From assembly GCF_041346925.1 (NCBI RefSeq), contig NZ_CP166840.1, positions 4,215,001-4,279,000 on the forward strand: DNA of 64,000 nt. The letters run 5' to 3'. Of the stretch, positions 1 through 9,296 are shown in pieces; the stretch's first letter is position 1, and each line of letters starts with the position of its first letter. The notes beneath the pieces were generated by a model, which saw only the letters and a list, made by a program, of their open reading frames with translations, ran no database searches and was not told the origin of the DNA. A program made the translations under genes and the position numbers. This stretch comes from Agaribacterium sp. ZY112. GTDB lineage: Bacteria; Pseudomonadota; Gammaproteobacteria; Pseudomonadales; Cellvibrionaceae.

Positions 1-458
1 CTTACTGCACGCTCAAGCAAAGACCAACCCGGCGCGATCATGCCACCCTCGTGCCGCCCGAGAGCATTAACACGATCAACAGTAACTGCTGTACCACAAG
101 AAACCACTGTGAATGCTGAGGCCAGCTCTCGCCATAGAGCCAGCATTATCAACCAGCGATCAACCCCCAAGCTCGACACATCAGCATAAGCAAGCTCAAG
201 GCCGTGCAAACCATCAACCACCTTGGCAACACACACACCATCAGAATAAATTGCCGACAGCGAACCAGCTAAAAGCGTCCTTAATTCAGCCTCACGCTCA
301 ATACCGGCTACATTAGCCAAATAGACCGCAGAAAAACTCATTCCTGCAATATCACGCGCAAGCAGATCAAGTTGACCAACACCCTCTTTCAAGCACCGCC
401 CTTTATCTGTGATTCGCCACTTAAGTGCCGTATTACCCTGATCAAGATCCAAGATCAC
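1..458 (-). CDS. coaX: Type III pantothenate kinase, N-terminal part (cut by window edge)
   Basis: CoaX phosphorylates pantothenate with ATP, the first step of coenzyme A synthesis, in the cytosol. About 152 codons are visible; the C-terminus lies outside the window. The N-terminus carries the ASKHA-fold phosphate-1 motif LDxGNTxLKWR, followed by LGVDRW (family substrate motif) and GTAVTVD with a downstream GGMIAPG. The frame opens with GTG at 458, which overlaps the birA stop in a GTGA junction, so it is translationally coupled to birA. The birA-coaX pairing is common in gammaproteobacteria. Family usual length is about 240-260 residues. Confidence 0.93.
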   Translation of the reverse strand, partial: MILDLDQGNTALKWRITDKGRCLKEGVGQLDLLARDIAGMSFSAVYLANVAGIEREAELRTLLAGSLSAIYSDGVCVAKVVDGLHGLELAYADVSSLGVDRWLIMLALWRELASAFTVVSCGTAVTVDRVNALGRHEGGMIAPGWSLLERAV

Positions 459-1435
459 TCGCTAACCCTTAGGCTCAGCTCACCACCAATATACCTCTGC
501 AAACCTTCATCCTGCTCAATAAGAACGGCACCATCGCCATCAACTCCACGCATAATCCCCGAATATGCCTTAGAGGGCGAAGTTAAGGTGACTACGCTGC
601 CAGCAAAAGCATCTAATTGATTCCAGCGCTGCCGATAAGCCACAAAGCCATCCCGCTCATAACTATCAAGCAAACGAAAAAGGTGCTTGAGAACTATCGC
701 CAATAATTGATTTCGACTTCCTCTATAACCCAACTCTTGCAAAGCAAGCCATGGCTGATCAATAGCCTCGGCCTCACTCATTAACACATTCAAACCGACA
801 CCAAGCACCACCACACACTCTGAATCCATATCGCCGGCGAGCTCAATGAGCACCCCACCCAGCTTCTTGCCCAAAGCAAGCACATCGTTTGGCCACTTCA
901 ACTGAGCAGACTCAACACCCAGCTCTACCAAGGCGTCACACAAGACAACACCAACTGCTAGACTCAACCCCTCAAGAGCAGCAATCCCCCCCTGAAAGTG
1001 CCAACCAACAGATAGGTATAAATTTTGGGCAAAGGGGCTATGCCATACACGACCACGACGACCTCGCCCAGCATTTTGCTGCTCGGCAACACAAACCAAC
1101 CCATGAATTGAACGCTGCCGCTGAAGACGCATAAGCTCAGCATTGGTTGAGGGAATTCGTCGGTGCAATATAAGCTGTAAACCTTTTAAAAAAGGCTCTT
1201 CAGATAAGCAAGCGCTTACCCCCTCACTTGAAAGTAAATCCAAAGGAGAAAGTAGACGGTAGCCACGACCTGCCACAGACTCTATCGGTAGGTTTAGTTC
1301 TTCCAGCTGCTTTAAACGCTTACTTATGGCAGCTCGACTAATACCAAGCTCATCCCCCAATTCCTCTCCGCTGTGCCATTGCGCATCGGCCAGCAGCTGT
1401 AATAAACGCCAAACGCCATCACTTAAAACGGCCAC
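455..1435 (-). CDS. birA: Bifunctional biotin-[acetyl-CoA-carboxylase] ligase / biotin operon repressor
   Basis: BirA makes biotinyl-5'-AMP, transfers biotin to the AccB carrier domain and, in the long form, represses biotin genes. The 326 residues match the long class (E. coli 321). An N-terminal winged helix (residues about 1-60, GISRAAISKRLKQLEEL as recognition region) precedes the ligase domain with the GRGRRGR biotinyl-AMP loop and KWPNDV lysine motif, then a small C-terminal SH3-like domain. The start is GTG at 1435, sharing one base with the alr stop codon, so alr-birA-coaX looks like a coupled operon. Confidence 0.95.
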   Translation of the reverse strand: MAVLSDGVWRLLQLLADAQWHSGEELGDELGISRAAISKRLKQLEELNLPIESVAGRGYRLLSPLDLLSSEGVSACLSEEPFLKGLQLILHRRIPSTNAELMRLQRQRSIHGLVCVAEQQNAGRGRRGRVWHSPFAQNLYLSVGWHFQGGIAALEGLSLAVGVVLCDALVELGVESAQLKWPNDVLALGKKLGGVLIELAGDMDSECVVVLGVGLNVLMSEAEAIDQPWLALQELGYRGSRNQLLAIVLKHLFRLLDSYERDGFVAYRQRWNQLDAFAGSVVTLTSPSKAYSGIMRGVDGDGAVLIEQDEGLQRYIGGELSLRVSE

Positions 1436-2559
1436 TAAACTATCTCCTCATCATCTAAGTACTTGCGCGCAAAGCGCTCCCCCAAGGAGGTAAGTAATTC
1501 ATACGCTATGGTTCCAGCGGCCTTAGCCAGATCATCTATACTTTGTTGCTCTCCCACCAACATTAAAGCAGGCCATTCATGTTCAGCGCAGGTAAACGCC
1601 TCTGCACAGTTAGTGACATCAAATAAGCAACTATCCATCGAAACACGCCCCAGCAATGCAGAAGGTTTGTTGCCCACCCATGCTTGCGCAGCGGACTCTA
1701 GAGAGCGAAATAATCCATCCGCATAACCTCCTTGAGTCACAGCAACAAGCTGACCAGGACTGGCCTGATAGCTAGCCCCATAGCCCAAGTAACAAGCCTC
1801 CTCGATACGACGCAACTGCAATACCTTCAAGCGAAGCTCCAATACAGGAGAAAAATGTAAGTCACTGTCGATAAAAGCATTAGACCCATATAGAGCAATA
1901 CCGGGGCGGATTAAATCAAAATGGTAGGCAGAGCCAAGCAGCGCCCCTGCGGAGTTAGCAAGACTAAACTTCAGAGAGGGGGCGAGGCTTAATAGCTGCT
2001 GACGAATATCATTAAAACGCTTGAGTTGAAGTGCATTCTGCGGATGCTCTGGCTCATCAGCACATGCAAGGTGGCTTATAACCCACTCAATACCAGCAGC
2101 TTTCAACAAGCCCGGCTCTGCCACTAATTCGGCCAACTCTTGCACCCCCAAACCCAGCCGCCCCATGCCAGTGTCCACCTTCAATGCAGCAGGCTTAGGT
2201 GTAGGGCCGCAGGAAGCCAGCCAGCGCCTCAGCATGGCCAAAGAGTTCAATACAGGAATCAAGCCAGCCTGCTGGCAGCGCAGCTCCTCTCCACTGCGGA
2301 TGCCCGTCAAAATATAAATTCGCACAGAGCCGGCAGGTAGAATCAGGGCTAACTGCTCAGCCTCAAGGATATTGGCAACAAAAAAATGCCGACATCCTTG
2401 CAGGTATAACTTTTGCGCTACCGCCTCAAGCCCTAGCCCATAAGCGTCGGCTTTAACCACCGCAGCACATTCAGCGGAACCTGCGTAGGAGCTCAACTTG
2501 CACCAATTGGCTGCAACCGCATTTAAGTCAATTGTGTATTGGCTAGTAGAAAAGGACAT
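1435..2559 (-). CDS. alr: Alanine racemase
   Basis: PLP-dependent enzyme that interconverts L- and D-alanine for peptidoglycan. The 374 residues fit the family (about 360-370). The PLP lysine lies in VVKADAYGLG near residue 35. The second-subunit tyrosine region is YLGYGASY near residue 270, and the RVSMD motif follows at about 310. Typical alanine racemase barrel motifs such as HLACADEPEH and the KVDTGMGRLG segment are present. It is first in the run alr-birA-coaX, overlapping birA by one base. A 112-base gap separates it from the malic enzyme gene upstream. Confidence 0.95.
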   Translation of the reverse strand: MSFSTSQYTIDLNAVAANWCKLSSYAGSAECAAVVKADAYGLGLEAVAQKLYLQGCRHFFVANILEAEQLALILPAGSVRIYILTGIRSGEELRCQQAGLIPVLNSLAMLRRWLASCGPTPKPAALKVDTGMGRLGLGVQELAELVAEPGLLKAAGIEWVISHLACADEPEHPQNALQLKRFNDIRQQLLSLAPSLKFSLANSAGALLGSAYHFDLIRPGIALYGSNAFIDSDLHFSPVLELRLKVLQLRRIEEACYLGYGASYQASPGQLVAVTQGGYADGLFRSLESAAQAWVGNKPSALLGRVSMDSCLFDVTNCAEAFTCAEHEWPALMLVGEQQSIDDLAKAAGTIAYELLTSLGERFARKYLDDEEIV

Positions 2560-2671
2560 CTGAGGGCCGCTTTATTAAAAAACGCATCTAAACAAAGGCA
2601 GGCAGGAATTTCCAGTATTTGCACCGCACTTAGTCTATACGGCACAAACACCTTCAAAGGCGATAGAGCAG

Positions 2672-4288
2672 TTAGTAGCGCGGATCGTATAGGGAGGCCC
2701 GCAAACGCTCACCAAAATCCCCCACCAAAGGCCTGCGCACATCCCCCAACTCTTCCGCTTTTTGAGCGACAGCGCTAGCAATAGCGACACTAACACTACG
2801 AATATTATGTAAAGGCGGGTACAAGCAACCCTGAGCCAACTCTTTATCCGTTACTGTATTTGCCAAGGTCTGAGCAGCACAAATAAGCAGTTCATCATCT
2901 ATGCGCGTTAAACCTCCATGCAAAGCCCCCAAACCTAAACCTGGGAAGATATAAGCATTATTGCCCTGCCCCGGAACTTTAATCTCTCCGTTAACATGCA
3001 CTGGGCCAAATGGGCTACCACTGGCAAAAATAGCACGACCACCACTCCACAAATAGGCATCTTCAGCACTACACTCAGCCTTAGATGTCGGGTTCGATAA
3101 TGCAAAAATAACTGGGTGCTCGTTATGCTGCGCCATAAACTCAATAATATCCTGAGTAAATACTTTAGGCGTTCCACTTGCACCAATAAGCACATCAGGT
3201 TTAATAGTATCAACAGCCTGCCCAAAGCTCATCGCTGGCATCGATTTAACAAACGGCGCAAGATGCGCCCCAAAGACCTGCCCCGGTTCTTCAACAACAA
3301 GACCACTGCGATTAACATAGAATAACCGATCCAAAGCCTCCTGCTCACTCAAGCCTTCATGCTCCAGAACTTTGACCAACAAAGCGCCGATACCTGTTGA
3401 GGCTGAACCCGCGCCTAAAAACAAGAATTTCTGTTCGCTTAATTTTTTACCCGTTAACCTTGTAGATGCTATCAGACCCGCAACCGCGACCCCCGCCGTA
3501 CCCTGAATATCATCATTAAAGCAAAGTAAGCGTTCGCGATAACGCTCCAACAAGGCTACGGCATTATCCGTAGCAAAATCTTCAAACTGCAATAAAGCTT
3601 TAGGGAAGCGCTGCTTAACAGACTCAATAAACTCATCCATAAACTCATCGTATTCTTGGCCTCGGGCACGCTGCTGACGCAAGCCCAAATACAAAGGGTC
3701 ATTCACATACACCTCATTCTCCGTGCCTACGTCCAACATAATGGGTAAACAATGGGCTGGATCCACCCCCGCACAAGCGCAATACAAGGCTAGCTTACCA
3801 ATAGGAATGCCCATACCGTTGGCACCCTGGTCTCCCAAACCCAATATGCGCTCACCATCGGTGACAACAATGAGACGAACATCTTTTTCTGGCCAATGCG
3901 AAAGCACAGAAGAAACACTGCCTTTATCTTCTATCGACACATAAAAACCGGCTGTATCTCTAAAGTTAGCGGCAAATTCTTCACAAGCCTGACCTACGGT
4001 TGGGGTATAAACCAAAGGCATGAGTTCTTGAATATGATCAATCAACAAACGAAAAAATAAACGCTCATTTCGCTTTTGCAAAGAACTTAAATAAATATAC
4101 CTATCAATATCACTACTCTGACGACGCACATTCGCTAACGCACGCTGAACTTGCTGCTCAAGAGTGGAAACAAAAGGCGGTAACAATCCCGTTAAACCAA
4201 GCGCGCCTCGCTCTGTGGGAGTAAACGCTGTGCCTTTATTTAAACGAGGATTATTAAGTATTTCACTGCCACTTAGCGCCATGAGCAC
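2672..4288 (-). CDS. maeA: NAD-dependent malic enzyme
   Basis: Oxidatively decarboxylates L-malate to pyruvate. At 538 residues it is slightly shorter than E. coli MaeA (565). The N-terminal malic domain has LMPLVYTPTVGQAC, the central signature is FNDDIQGTAGVAVAGL, and the Rossmann dinucleotide loop is GAGSASTGIGALL. The length and YTPTVG motif place it in the long malic enzyme class rather than the short MaeB phosphotransacetylase fusion. NAD rather than NADP preference is inferred from class, not proven. ATG codons occur at residues 1 and 3, so the start could shift by two codons. It lies 27 bases downstream of the aminotransferase gene and may be cotranscribed with it. Confidence 0.92.
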   Translation of the reverse strand: MLMALSGSEILNNPRLNKGTAFTPTERGALGLTGLLPPFVSTLEQQVQRALANVRRQSSDIDRYIYLSSLQKRNERLFFRLLIDHIQELMPLVYTPTVGQACEEFAANFRDTAGFYVSIEDKGSVSSVLSHWPEKDVRLIVVTDGERILGLGDQGANGMGIPIGKLALYCACAGVDPAHCLPIMLDVGTENEVYVNDPLYLGLRQQRARGQEYDEFMDEFIESVKQRFPKALLQFEDFATDNAVALLERYRERLLCFNDDIQGTAGVAVAGLIASTRLTGKKLSEQKFLFLGAGSASTGIGALLVKVLEHEGLSEQEALDRLFYVNRSGLVVEEPGQVFGAHLAPFVKSMPAMSFGQAVDTIKPDVLIGASGTPKVFTQDIIEFMAQHNEHPVIFALSNPTSKAECSAEDAYLWSGGRAIFASGSPFGPVHVNGEIKVPGQGNNAYIFPGLGLGALHGGLTRIDDELLICAAQTLANTVTDKELAQGCLYPPLHNIRSVSVAIASAVAQKAEELGDVRRPLVGDFGERLRASLYDPRY

Positions 4289-4315
4289 TCCTTAGATTTA
4301 TACACTTTCCTAGCC

Positions 4316-5578
4316 TTAAACAGCATAGAGCTGCTTAAGTTCATCAGCCAATAGAATAACCGCCTGCTCAAGCACAGCATCCTCAGCACAATAAGATAAC
4401 CTTAAACATTCATGTTGATGGGAACCCAGCACTTGCGAACCGAAGAAAAAGTGACTGCCATCCATAACCAACAAAGAGCGCTTTTTTAAACGCTCATAAA
4501 GCTCAAACGAAGTAAGCGGTAAATCTTTTAACCACAACCAAAGAAAAAAAGCACCCTGCGCCTGATGTAAGCGATACGGTAGCGACTGTAAATGAGTATC
4601 GATAAGCGCTTGCATATAGTTACGCTTACGCTCATAGAAAGGTTGTATTAAATCGCTACACAAAGGTTTTAATTTTTTGGCCTTTAACAGTGATTCGAAT
4701 AAAGCTGGGCCGAGATTACCATTAGCTAAGCTTAATACGGTATTGATCGCGCTCAATTTTTCAATCAGCGACGTATCAGCAACAACAATACCTGTACGCA
4801 CGCCGGGCAGCCCCAATTTACTCAAACTTAAAACAAAAATACGATTAGGCTTCCACGCGATAGGCTCTGCATCATAAACCACCCCTGGAAAAGGGTCGCC
4901 ATAAGCGGCGTCAACAATTAATGGGATTTGGTACTTATCTGCAAGCCTACCTAAGCACTCCATCGTCTGGACAGAGTGAACATTACCACTAGGATTGGTA
5001 GGGCGAGAGACACACAAAGCAGCAATATCACCTACAGCCAAACGAGACTCAACTGCCTCAAAATCACAATGATAACTGAAGCGCTGCCCAGGCTGCTCTT
5101 CTATAAGCGGCGCACACGCCTCAAACATATGCTCAGCTAAGCCCTGTTGAGCGTAGCCCAAGTACTCGGGCAGCATAGGTAGCAGGATTTTTTTACCCTC
5201 GGCATGCGCCTCCGGTCCTGCAAGCAAGTTGAATAACATAAAAAAAGCAGACTGCGAGCCCGAACTCAAACAAATATTCTGCTCCGTCACCGGCCATGCC
5301 AAGCCTTGAAAAAAAGCACTGAGCTCGGAAATTAAGGCCTCTGAACCCTGAGGGCTTTGATATACACCTAACAAGCGGTGCACAGCCTCTTCATCACCGG
5401 CCAACTGTTTGAGCTCTTGCGCCATCAAAGCCTCAAACTCAGGAATACGGGCAGGATTACCGCCACCAAGAAATAACATCGACGGATTTACATTTAGCGC
5501 CTCGCCGAGATCAGCCATCAGATCGACAATACCAGAACCTGAAGCCAGGCGCTGAGCGAATAAACTAGGGTAAGACAT
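4316..5578 (-). CDS. avtA: Valine-pyruvate aminotransferase (AvtA type)
   Basis: PLP-dependent fold-type I transaminase that in E. coli exchanges amino groups between valine/2-oxoisovalerate and alanine/pyruvate. The 420 residues match AvtA (417). The AvtA-type N-terminus FLGGGNPARIPE, the SSGSQSAFF cofactor-phosphate segment, the SRPTNPSGNV motif, DAAYGDPFPG with the PLP-ring aspartate, and the SLSKLGLPGVRTG Schiff-base lysine are all visible in order. The substrate assignment is by family. Its pyruvate link fits the neighbouring malic enzyme and alanine racemase genes, which together touch malate, pyruvate, L-alanine and D-alanine. Confidence 0.88.
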   Translation of the reverse strand: MSYPSLFAQRLASGSGIVDLMADLGEALNVNPSMLFLGGGNPARIPEFEALMAQELKQLAGDEEAVHRLLGVYQSPQGSEALISELSAFFQGLAWPVTEQNICLSSGSQSAFFMLFNLLAGPEAHAEGKKILLPMLPEYLGYAQQGLAEHMFEACAPLIEEQPGQRFSYHCDFEAVESRLAVGDIAALCVSRPTNPSGNVHSVQTMECLGRLADKYQIPLIVDAAYGDPFPGVVYDAEPIAWKPNRIFVLSLSKLGLPGVRTGIVVADTSLIEKLSAINTVLSLANGNLGPALFESLLKAKKLKPLCSDLIQPFYERKRNYMQALIDTHLQSLPYRLHQAQGAFFLWLWLKDLPLTSFELYERLKKRSLLVMDGSHFFFGSQVLGSHQHECLRLSYCAEDAVLEQAVILLADELKQLYAV

Positions 5579-5666
5579 GCACTGAACTACTTAAAAGATA
5601 ACGGCCTAGCATACCCTTTTAAGTGCTTCGCGCATATTGATCACACCAGTACACCTAAACGGCAAA

Positions 5667-6032
5667 TTAATACAAACCATATTCTTGCAAAGTCGCTGCA
5701 AGCTTATCTTTATTAATGGGTTTTTTTATGAACGCTAAAGCTCCAAGCTTTTTCACTCGATCTTGAGCTTCGGGTTGAATATCCCCAGAAATCACGATGA
5801 TCATAGCCTTAAGATTTTCCTCACGCACCGACTCCAGCACGTGATAGCCGTCCATTTCAGGCATGGTCAGATCGAGAAATACGATCTCCCCCTTACCCTC
5901 ACGAATAGCCTTTAAACCCTCCACACCATTGCAGGCAAAGGTCACCTCCGCCTCCCAGTGTTCGGGTAGAGACTTAGCAACCTGTTTCCTCGCCATGTTG
6001 GAGTCATCGCAGATCAGCAGCGGCATGCTCAT
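5667..6032 (-). CDS. Single-domain CheY-like response regulator
   Basis: A stand-alone receiver domain of 121 residues with no output domain. The acidic pair is Asp9-Asp10 (ICDDS), the phospho-acceptor is Asp54 in VFLDLTMPEMDG, the switch Ser is in VISGD and the conserved Lys is in FIKKP. The frame stays open upstream to 6293. That extension overlaps the divergent M16 peptidase start and does not resemble a receiver domain, so I chose ATG at 6032 (another ATG is at 6026); GGAG lies upstream at a long spacing of about 15 bases. No histidine kinase is adjacent, so its partner is unknown. Confidence 0.85.
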   Translation of the reverse strand: MSMPLLICDDSNMARKQVAKSLPEHWEAEVTFACNGVEGLKAIREGKGEIVFLDLTMPEMDGYHVLESVREENLKAMIIVISGDIQPEAQDRVKKLGALAFIKKPINKDKLAATLQEYGLY

Positions 6033-6216
6033 TCGTTTTAACTCAAGCTCCGTATATAGTACTTCCTCCAGTATAGTCAGAGCCTGAATAAAAACCGCTA
6101 AAGCATAAAAAAAACATAAAGAAGCCAAGCCAGTAGAGGCAAAACAGACAAATAGCTCAAGCTTTGCTAGGGTTGCACCCCATTCTAGCCCTTCATCAAC
6201 TACGGACGATATAACG

Positions 6217-9054
6217 ATGAAAGCCCTGAGCCCTACGCTTTTTATTCTAAGCCTGACAGCTTTATTTTTAAGTGCTTGCAGCCAAGAAGCCAAACAAACC
6301 TCACAACAAGCGCAAGAAGAACTGCAGATCCCCTACGAGCGCCATGTGCTCGCTAATGGCCTGACAGTTCTTATTCACGAAGACCACAGTGATCCGCTCG
6401 TGCATGTTGATGTCACTTATCATGTTGGCTCCGCACGGGAAGAGCTTGGGAAAAGCGGATTTGCTCACCTTTTTGAGCACATGATGTTCCAAGGCTCAGA
6501 AAATGTTGCCGATGAAGAGCACTTCAAAATCGTCACCGAAGCTGGCGGCACGATGAATGGCACCACCAACCAAGACCGAACCAACTACTTTGAAACCGTG
6601 CCCTCTAACTATCTAGAGACCATGCTTTGGTTAGAAGCTGACCGCATGGGCTTTTTTCTTGAGGGCATCACCCAAGAGAAATTCGAAGTTCAACGCTCAA
6701 CGGTTAAGAACGAAAAACAACAAAACTACGACAATCGCGCCTATGGCCGAGCCTTTGAGCTTATCAATAAAGGACTTTACCCCTATGGCCACCCTTATAG
6801 CTGGCTCACAATAGGCGATATTGAAGACCTAGACCGCGTCACTGCCGAAGACTTGCGCAACTTTTTCTTGCGCTGGTATGGCCCAAATAACGCAACCCTC
6901 ACTATCGGCGGAGATGTAAACTCAGACGAGGTTATGGCCTTAGTAGAAAAATATTTTGGCGGCATAGCCAAAGGACCTGAAGTTAAAGACGCAGAAGCAA
7001 TGGGCTTTAGCCTTGAACAAGACCGCTACCTCAGCTATTACGACGACAAAATCCGCTTTCCGGCTGTCACCATGAGCTTCCCGACCGTTGAGAAGTTTCA
7101 TCCGGATGCCGCCGCCCTGCAATGCCTAGCATCGATTCTTGGCGGCGGTAAAAGCAGCTATTTATATCAGAACTTGATTGCTAGCCGAAAAGCCCTAGAG
7201 GCGTCAGCCTCGCAAATGAGCAGTGAGCTCGCCGGCCAGTTCTTTATGTTTGTACTGCCCTTTCCAGGAGCAAACCTAAGTGAATTCGAACAAGAGCTAC
7301 GCACCGCCCTCGATAACTTCGAGCAAAACGGCCCAAGTGATAATGACCTGGCTAAATACAAAGCAGCTTATGAAAGCTCATTTGTACACGGCCTTGAGAC
7401 GGTATCTGGCAAGGTCAGCCAACTCGCTTATTACAATACCTTTGCCAACGATCCAGCCTACTTCAACACGGAGCTTGAAGCCCATCTCAGCTTAAGCAAA
7501 GACGATATTATGCGAGTCTATCGCAAGTACATAAAAGACCAACCGGCTCTGATCCTAAGTATATTAGCAAGCCCGGATGGCTTACCGGCGCAAGCTGACA
7601 ACTACCAAATTCCTAGCTCGGGTAACAACCCATATCCGCACACTGACTACAGCGGCTTAAGCTACAAAAAAGCAAAAGATAATTTTGATCGCAGTATTCA
7701 ACCCCAAGCTGGCCCCGCCAAATTAGTAAGCGTACCTAAGAACTGGCGCACCAAAAGTGACAACGGCATTCATATTATCGGTAGCGAAAGCCACGACCTT
7801 CCACTGATCAATATTCAGCTAAGTTTACGCGGCGGCTTTATCCTCGACAGCCTCAACATGGAGCAACGCGGCTTGGCCGGTATCAGCACTTTTATGCTAA
7901 ATACCAGCACTGAGAATTACAGCGAGAAAGCCATTGCCGATGAGCTTGCGCTTATTGGCAGCTCTATTCACTTTCAGCCCAGCAGCCAGCGCTTTAATAT
8001 TTATGTAAGCAGCCTCAGTAAAAACTTAGACCGCACTCTAGAGCTATTAAAAGAAAAACTCTTTAAACCGGCCTTTCTAGAAGAAGATTTTGCTCGCCTG
8101 CAACAACAACAAATTGAAAGTGCTAAAGCAACAACCACTCAAGCAAGCGGCATTGCCGAACTGGTATATCGTCGACAAATATTCGGCCCAAGCCATTTTT
8201 CAGGGGCTCCTGAAACCGACCTAGTCAATACCCTACCCAATATTACAGTTGATGACAGCCGTCAGTTCTACCAACAACACTTTAGCCCTAAAGATGCAGA
8301 ACTTGTCATTGTCGGTGATATCGATCAACAAAGCGCACTTAAAAAACTAGACTTTTTATTCAACTGGCAGGGCAAAGAACCATCCAAGCCCACCCTGCCC
8401 AAAACACCAAGCTATGACCACACCCAGTTGTTTTTTGTGAATAAAACAGGCGCAGCTCAAAGTGAAATACGAATTGGTTATTTAAGTGATTTGCTCTATG
8501 ACCCAACAGGTGAATACTTTGAACGCTACTTAATGAACTTCCCACTTGGGGGTGCCTTTAACAGCCGCATCAACCTAAACTTACGCGAAGATAAAGCCAT
8601 TACCTATGGTGCTCGCAGCTGGTTCCAAGCCAGCGAATTACCCGGGCGCTTTACTGTATCAACTTCAGTAAAGCAAGACGGCACCACACTTGCTATCAGT
8701 GAAATAATGAAAGAACTTGAGCTGATGCGCGAGCAAGGCATTCATGATGACGAAATGCGCTTTATGAAAAGCTCAGTTGCCCAAGGTGACGCGTTAAAAT
8801 ATGAAAGCAATAGACAAAAGTCGGGCTTTCTAGCAACTATGCAACGCTATGGGCTCGATAGCACCTATGTCGATACACAAAAACAAATTATCAACAATAT
8901 CAGCAAAGAGCGTATCGACGAACTGGCTCAAAAGCATTTGCGCATCAACAATATGATAATTGTCGTTGTAGGTGATAAAGAAAGCGTATTCACTAAGCTT
9001 CAACAGCTTGGCTACCCCATCACGGAGCTCAATGAAGAAGGTGAAAAACTCTAA
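6217..9054 (+). CDS. M16 family zinc metallopeptidase, lipoprotein, two-domain
   Basis: A pitrilysin-type protease of 945 residues with a lipoprotein signal peptide (LFLSAC, Cys21), so it is probably anchored in the periplasm. The inverted zinc motif HLFEH lies at residues 84-88 with the third ligand expected in the ENxxxxVxNE-like region (VQRSTVKNEKQQ) near 160. A second, inactive M16-like half covers about residues 500-930, as is usual for the clam-shell fold. Substrate is unknown; homologues degrade peptides imported or formed in the periplasm. It is divergent from the response regulator gene, and its start at ATG 6217 gives a clean signal peptide. Confidence 0.92.
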   Translation: MKALSPTLFILSLTALFLSACSQEAKQTSQQAQEELQIPYERHVLANGLTVLIHEDHSDPLVHVDVTYHVGSAREELGKSGFAHLFEHMMFQGSENVADEEHFKIVTEAGGTMNGTTNQDRTNYFETVPSNYLETMLWLEADRMGFFLEGITQEKFEVQRSTVKNEKQQNYDNRAYGRAFELINKGLYPYGHPYSWLTIGDIEDLDRVTAEDLRNFFLRWYGPNNATLTIGGDVNSDEVMALVEKYFGGIAKGPEVKDAEAMGFSLEQDRYLSYYDDKIRFPAVTMSFPTVEKFHPDAAALQCLASILGGGKSSYLYQNLIASRKALEASASQMSSELAGQFFMFVLPFPGANLSEFEQELRTALDNFEQNGPSDNDLAKYKAAYESSFVHGLETVSGKVSQLAYYNTFANDPAYFNTELEAHLSLSKDDIMRVYRKYIKDQPALILSILASPDGLPAQADNYQIPSSGNNPYPHTDYSGLSYKKAKDNFDRSIQPQAGPAKLVSVPKNWRTKSDNGIHIIGSESHDLPLINIQLSLRGGFILDSLNMEQRGLAGISTFMLNTSTENYSEKAIADELALIGSSIHFQPSSQRFNIYVSSLSKNLDRTLELLKEKLFKPAFLEEDFARLQQQQIESAKATTTQASGIAELVYRRQIFGPSHFSGAPETDLVNTLPNITVDDSRQFYQQHFSPKDAELVIVGDIDQQSALKKLDFLFNWQGKEPSKPTLPKTPSYDHTQLFFVNKTGAAQSEIRIGYLSDLLYDPTGEYFERYLMNFPLGGAFNSRINLNLREDKAITYGARSWFQASELPGRFTVSTSVKQDGTTLAISEIMKELELMREQGIHDDEMRFMKSSVAQGDALKYESNRQKSGFLATMQRYGLDSTYVDTQKQIINNISKERIDELAQKHLRINNMIIVVVGDKESVFTKLQQLGYPITELNEEGEKL

Positions 9055-9296
9055 CTCCCTCTACAATAACTCAATACCCTCCAGAGGGCGCCCTCGCGTC
9101 CTCTAAACCGCAGATCAAACCCGCTTAAATGCAGCGCCGCCCTCTCAATGGCGCGAAGCCCGCTTTGCAACTAGACTAAAAAAAACACCACTATTAACGG
9201 GGGGGCGAAGCCTATACCACCACAAAACAAGGCGGTACAAGGGCTGTCGAACCGACATATGAAGCAAGGCGCATACACACAAGAGAGCAAAGACTT

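Noticed and set aside
113..620. Plus-strand open frames over the coaX region
   Set aside because: They are antisense to coaX and birA, whose motifs are clear on the minus strand.
6033..6293. N-terminal extension of the response regulator
   Set aside because: It overlaps the divergent M16 start, has low-complexity hydrophobic residues and no receiver-fold features.
9055..9296. A gene or RNA between the M16 peptidase and the chemoreceptor
   Set aside because: Only a short palindrome (GAGGGCGCCCTC) is visible, with no T-tract or coding frame.
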